A DNA stretch of 64,000 nt from JAEWSN01 sp942493335 (lineage in GTDB: Bacteria > Bacillota > Clostridia > DSM-8532): NCBI GenBank assembly GCA_942493335.1, contig OW818693.1:3410001-3474000 (forward strand). Reading direction: 5' to 3'. Of this stretch, positions 60,583-64,000 are shown one piece after another. The position numbers and the translations under genes were made by a program. Position 1 is the first letter of the stretch, and every line of letters begins with the position of its first letter. A model generated the notes under the pieces. It worked only from the letters and a program-made list of their open reading frames with translations. It searched no databases and was not told where the DNA came from.

Positions 60583-62160
60583 TCAGATGTGGATTTTCTC
60601 ATGACGGGCACTGTTCCGGAATTCCTTCGGGCTTTGTCCCGTGTATTTGGTGAAGAGGCGTGAAAAATAATGGGGGTCCGGAACGCCGATCCTGTCGGCG
60701 ATTTCCTGGATGGGCAGGGCGCTTTCTTCCAGCAGTTTCTTTGCCTGGACGATGCGGTAGGAAGCCAGATAATCACTGAAGGTCTGCTGCATCTCGGTCC
60801 TGAACAGCTTGCTGAACCAACTTGCGCTCAGTCGTACATGCTCTGCCACCCGCTCGAAGGTAAGGTCCTCCTGGTAATGCGTCTCCACAAAAGCGAGCGA
60901 CCTGCGGATCTCCTCGCGCAGGAACATGTCCGGGCTTTTCAGGTTATCCTTCAATGCTTCGGCCATACCGAGAAAAAGCTCATGGATTTCCGTGAGGTGC
61001 GTGGCCTGTGCGATCCTTTCCTTGATTCGGGGAGAATCGTTTTCGGACTGTCTGTCTCCGGACCGGAGTGCGAGGTGCTCGGGAATGCAGGTGACAAGCA
61101 GAGATGCCATGTTCTTCACATCCTCCGGTGTCGGCCTGTATTCCTCTGCGAGGGAAGTCTGCCAGCCGGTCAGGCATTCCGCAGCGGCAACCCCGTTGCC
61201 TGCGGTCAGGTTCGCGCGCAGTCTGTCGACGATTCCCTGAAAAACACTGCCGGGCATATTCCGGAAGAATCCTTCCGGACATTCCTCTTCAAGAAGGCAT
61301 TCACCCCTGCCGGCATAAAACAGCTTCTTCAGAGCCGAGTGCACCATGTCACTGGACTGACCCATGTACTGGAAGTCATCCCCCGTCCTTCCCAACACCA
61401 GCTTGCAGCAAGCTTCCGAAGCATGATTCGGGAGGCGGAAGCTCTCAAGGATCCGCAGGCAGAATTTCCGTGTCTCCTCCTCGAACCGGGCTTCCGTCAT
61501 GCCGGACTGTTCATACAGGAGGACAGGCCAACAACGGGCCGGCATGGCAGTCACGATGCAGCGCAGATCGCTCTCCCAGTCTTCGAACGACAATTTGTGG
61601 GCTTCCACCGACAGGAGGCCTTCCCGATCCGGATTCAACAGGACAAACCGGTACCTCTCGGGCCAGAAACCCAGATCCCGGAGCTGTTGGGCGCATTCCC
61701 GCACATATTCCTTCGATCCGGAGAGCATCATCTCATTCAGGGTCCGTCGAATGGTCTTGCGTCTGTTCTGCTTCTCCTTCTGCAGGGACCTCGCGGCCTT
61801 CTGGACAACATTGATGAAATCCTCTTCCTTGAGCATGATTTTCACCAGATAATCCGAGGCGCCAAGCCGCAGCGCAGCCTGTACTTTGCTGAATTCATCA
61901 AAGCAGGTGAGCAGGATGACCTTGGGCGCATCCTGCATTTTCCGGATTTCGGCAAGCAGCTCGAGTCCGTCCATGACCGGCATGAGAATATCGGTGACGA
62001 TGATGTCCGGTTTCAGCACAGTTGCCAGCGCCAGCGCGTCCCGGCCGTTTTCGGCTTCTCCCACGATCCGGAAACCGTGCCGGGCCAGCGCGAAGGAGGA
62101 GATCCTGAGTCTGGCGTGAGGTTCATCGTCCACAATCAGCAACGTAACCATGTCATCCAT
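60583..62160 (-). CDS. YesN-type response regulator with AraC DNA-binding domain
   Basis: 525 residues. The receiver domain has LLIVDDEPHARLRI, phosphoacceptor D57 in DIIVTDILMPVMDGLELL and the lysine-region IMLKEEDFINVVQKA. A ~270-residue middle follows, then the AraC module (LTFERVAEHVRLSASWFSKLFRTEMQQTFSDYLASYRIVQAKKLL...IQEIADRIGVPDPHYFSRLFTKYTGQSPKEFR). It overlaps the kinase gene by 8 bases. Such regulators activate neighbouring polysaccharide-use genes, here GH78 and GH20. Confidence 0.9.
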   Translation of the reverse strand: MDDMVTLLIVDDEPHARLRISSFALARHGFRIVGEAENGRDALALATVLKPDIIVTDILMPVMDGLELLAEIRKMQDAPKVILLTCFDEFSKVQAALRLGASDYLVKIMLKEEDFINVVQKAARSLQKEKQNRRKTIRRTLNEMMLSGSKEYVRECAQQLRDLGFWPERYRFVLLNPDREGLLSVEAHKLSFEDWESDLRCIVTAMPARCWPVLLYEQSGMTEARFEEETRKFCLRILESFRLPNHASEACCKLVLGRTGDDFQYMGQSSDMVHSALKKLFYAGRGECLLEEECPEGFFRNMPGSVFQGIVDRLRANLTAGNGVAAAECLTGWQTSLAEEYRPTPEDVKNMASLLVTCIPEHLALRSGDRQSENDSPRIKERIAQATHLTEIHELFLGMAEALKDNLKSPDMFLREEIRRSLAFVETHYQEDLTFERVAEHVRLSASWFSKLFRTEMQQTFSDYLASYRIVQAKKLLEESALPIQEIADRIGVPDPHYFSRLFTKYTGQSPKEFRNSARHEKIHI

Positions 62161-63979
62161 CGTTCTGGCTCCTTCCCGTCGAGGCCTGCGGTACGGCTTC
62201 AGGCAAAGATTTTCCCCAACGCGGATGTATCCTTGCAATCACCGTCGTGCCTCTTCCCTTGCGGCTTACGATCTCCAGACCGCTGGTTTCCCCGTAATAC
62301 AGCTGGATTCGTTCATGCACGTTCCGGATTCCGATGCTGGTCCTTCCGTTCTGATCCGTCCGCAGCAGATTTCGTACGGTCTCTTCCTCCATGCCCACGC
62401 CGTTGTCCGACACCTCCGCCAGCAGCACCTCATCTTCTTTCCAAACGCAGAGGGTCAGGAGGCCCTGCCGGTCCTTCAGCGGATGAAGACCATGAAAGAC
62501 TGCATTTTCCACCAAAGGCTGCAACAGAAGCTTCAATACCGGTACATCCCGCAATCCGGCGGGGAGTTCCAGGCTGCAAGTGAACCGGCATCCATAACGG
62601 ATCTTCAGAATCTCCACATAGGTTTCGATATAGGAGAATTCCTCCTGAAGGGTGCGCAGCGGCGCGTTCTTGTCCAGTCCGTATTTCAGCAGGCTGACCA
62701 GCAGATCCATCGCCCTGTGGACTTCCTTCCTCGAACTCGTATCCATCATCATGTCGATGGAATTGAGGGTATTGTACAGGAAGTGGGGGTTGATCTGGGA
62801 GAGCAGGACCTGGAAATCGTAATCCCGCTTTTTTTCGTTGGACGCATTCAGTTCGAGAATCAGGTTCTTGATCAGCTCGGACATCCGGTTGAGTTCGTCC
62901 GCAACTGCGCCGAATTCATCCTTGCGCTTCAAATCCAACCGGTATTCGAAATCCCCGGTTCCCACCCTGCGGATTCCCTTGATCAGGTGGATGAGGGGTT
63001 TTGTGAACCACCACATGACCAGGAAGTAGATGCAGAAAAGGCCTGCCACGCCGAAAAGGATGACAATCGCAAAATTATTGCTGAAAGGGGCGAATTTGCT
63101 TTCCAGCTTCTGGACATCTCCGATGACGAGGATTTTCCATCCCGGGTGATATGCCATTTCCGAGACGGAATAATACATTCTTCTGCCGGCCAGCCAGTCC
63201 TGTGCGGAAGCGTAGGTCTGCAGTTCCGGTTCGGACTGCATCAGAGGCTGGTTGTTCTCGTCGAAGTGCTGGTAATCCAGCCGATCCGCAAGGCTTCCGT
63301 CCGCGTCGTACAGCAGGGTGCGGATTTCGTAATTGCCTCCGGTGATGACGGTGTTGGAGATGAACTTGTCCAGATCCACGACAATGGCAAGCGTCCCCAT
63401 GTAACGCTTTCCGTTGTAAATGGCTTTTGTGGCGATGCTGGCCGGATTGCTCGAATTTCCCCGGTTGATCAGGGAATAGAAATGGGGCGACCAGTATACC
63501 CCAACCTCGTTCTTGTGAACGCTTTTCTCGATGACCTTTTTTTCAGCTTCCCCGAAGAACTCCCAGTAGATATCCGGAGACCCCATCAACGTGCCTGTCT
63601 CATCCAGATAGGTAATGCCTCTGATGAAGTCGGATCGGTTTCCCGTGATGATGTCGATGACGGCTCTGATGTTTTCCGGGCTGTTGTCCTGCTGGATTCT
63701 TTTCTCGATATCGAGCGCGAGCATGTTGACCTGGTCGATGGAGCCCTTCAGGGAATGCACGATCTGAGCGGAAACACGCTTCAGGGAATCCTGCTGTGTT
63801 TCTCGGAAGAAATCGAATAAATACCCCTTCGCAAGGAAGAGGGTTGCAACGGAAAAAAGGATGCTCGGAATCACCAGGAGGATACTGAGCTTTGTCCGCG
63901 CTTTCAGTTTTCCCAATCCGAACTCCCTTCGCAACCGTTGCCGTGTCATTCCGGCATAGCCAGGCCGGGGGTCGGCCAT
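62153..63979 (-). CDS. YesM-type sensor histidine kinase (start near the window edge)
   Basis: 608 residues. One membrane helix near residue 30 and a second near residue 300 bracket a ~250-residue extracellular dCache-like sensor (RSDFIRGITYLDETGTLMGS, MGTLAIVVDLDKFISNTVI). HAMP (LIKGIRRVGTGDFEYRLDL) and the His-kinase module follow, with H399 in LSQINPHFLYNTLNSIDMM and HATPase motifs LQPLVENAVFHG and SDNGVGMEEE. It senses an external glycan fragment and phosphorylates the YesN-type partner. The chosen ATG is 21 bases from the window end; an alternative in-frame Met lies at residue 11. Confidence 0.88.
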   Translation of the reverse strand: MADPRPGYAGMTRQRLRREFGLGKLKARTKLSILLVIPSILFSVATLFLAKGYLFDFFRETQQDSLKRVSAQIVHSLKGSIDQVNMLALDIEKRIQQDNSPENIRAVIDIITGNRSDFIRGITYLDETGTLMGSPDIYWEFFGEAEKKVIEKSVHKNEVGVYWSPHFYSLINRGNSSNPASIATKAIYNGKRYMGTLAIVVDLDKFISNTVITGGNYEIRTLLYDADGSLADRLDYQHFDENNQPLMQSEPELQTYASAQDWLAGRRMYYSVSEMAYHPGWKILVIGDVQKLESKFAPFSNNFAIVILFGVAGLFCIYFLVMWWFTKPLIHLIKGIRRVGTGDFEYRLDLKRKDEFGAVADELNRMSELIKNLILELNASNEKKRDYDFQVLLSQINPHFLYNTLNSIDMMMDTSSRKEVHRAMDLLVSLLKYGLDKNAPLRTLQEEFSYIETYVEILKIRYGCRFTCSLELPAGLRDVPVLKLLLQPLVENAVFHGLHPLKDRQGLLTLCVWKEDEVLLAEVSDNGVGMEEETVRNLLRTDQNGRTSIGIRNVHERIQLYYGETSGLEIVSRKGRGTTVIARIHPRWGKSLPEAVPQASTGRSQNDG

Positions 63980-64000
63980 GATCCCCTGCAGCCGGATGGA

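Noticed and set aside
60670..62583. 637-codon plus-strand frame over the regulator and kinase genes
   Set aside because: Antisense by-product; the minus strand carries intact receiver, AraC and kinase motifs.
62150..63820. 556-codon plus-strand frame over the kinase gene
   Set aside because: Same reason; no start signal and no recognisable domain.
1..64000. tRNA, rRNA and transposase genes
   Set aside because: I looked for cloverleaf-like T-loops, conserved rRNA stretches and transposase-like frames on both strands by eye and found none; a covariance search would be decisive.

Overview
The window looks like a chromosomal segment from a motile, carbohydrate-degrading bacterium, most likely a moderately GC-rich Bacillota (Clostridia- or Paenibacillus-like). 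The evidence is strong AGGAGG-type ribosome binding sites, an LTA-synthase-type enzyme, a BlaI/BlaR1-type pair, a YesM/YesN-type two-component system, a three-gene sugar importer lacking its own ATPase, and several methyl-accepting chemotaxis proteins with a CheW. No rRNA, tRNA, phage, transposase or CRISPR was seen, so the taxonomic call is inference; a spirochaete is not excluded.

Layout. 0-8.2 kb holds the end of a TetR gene, then a co-oriented run of a flavoprotein, an AAA ATPase, a DUF1697 protein and two overlapping MutS-like ATPases, followed by a MerR regulator and a GNAT-HAD fusion. 8.2-15.6 kb is a 2-oxoacid dehydrogenase locus: a medium-chain (sorbose-1-phosphate-reductase-like) dehydrogenase, E2, E3 and a fused E1 alpha-beta, read from a recognisable promoter to a strong terminator. 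15.9-18.4 kb is a divergent EamA transporter / MocR regulator pair.

18.4-25.6 kb is visibly AT-richer and patchy. It has a BlaR1/BlaI-type pair with two dyad operators, decayed pieces of an HD-GYP and an aldo/keto reductase gene, an exported DUF6273 protein, a cluster of perfect hairpins, a stand-alone rpmB and an exported WG-repeat protein. I read it as accessory DNA.

25.6-46.6 kb returns to GC-rich DNA: an LTA-synthase-like enzyme, oxidoreductases, AraC regulators, two divergent AraC/UroD-like pairs, an acyltransferase, an SGNH plus alpha/beta-hydrolase fusion, and two chemotaxis receptors. 46.9-64 kb is mostly a minus-strand glycan-use region. It carries an ABC importer (two permeases and a binding lipoprotein), a LacI regulator and a GH31 glycosidase; a CheW/receptor pair; then a YesM/YesN-type kinase and regulator followed by GH78 and GH20 enzymes. 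The LacI gene and the importer operon share the same palindromic operator at the same distance downstream of their promoters, which indicates a small local regulon.

A recurrent oddity is short tandem duplications in intergenic DNA and at gene ends (units of 14, 16, 39, 42 and 45 bp).
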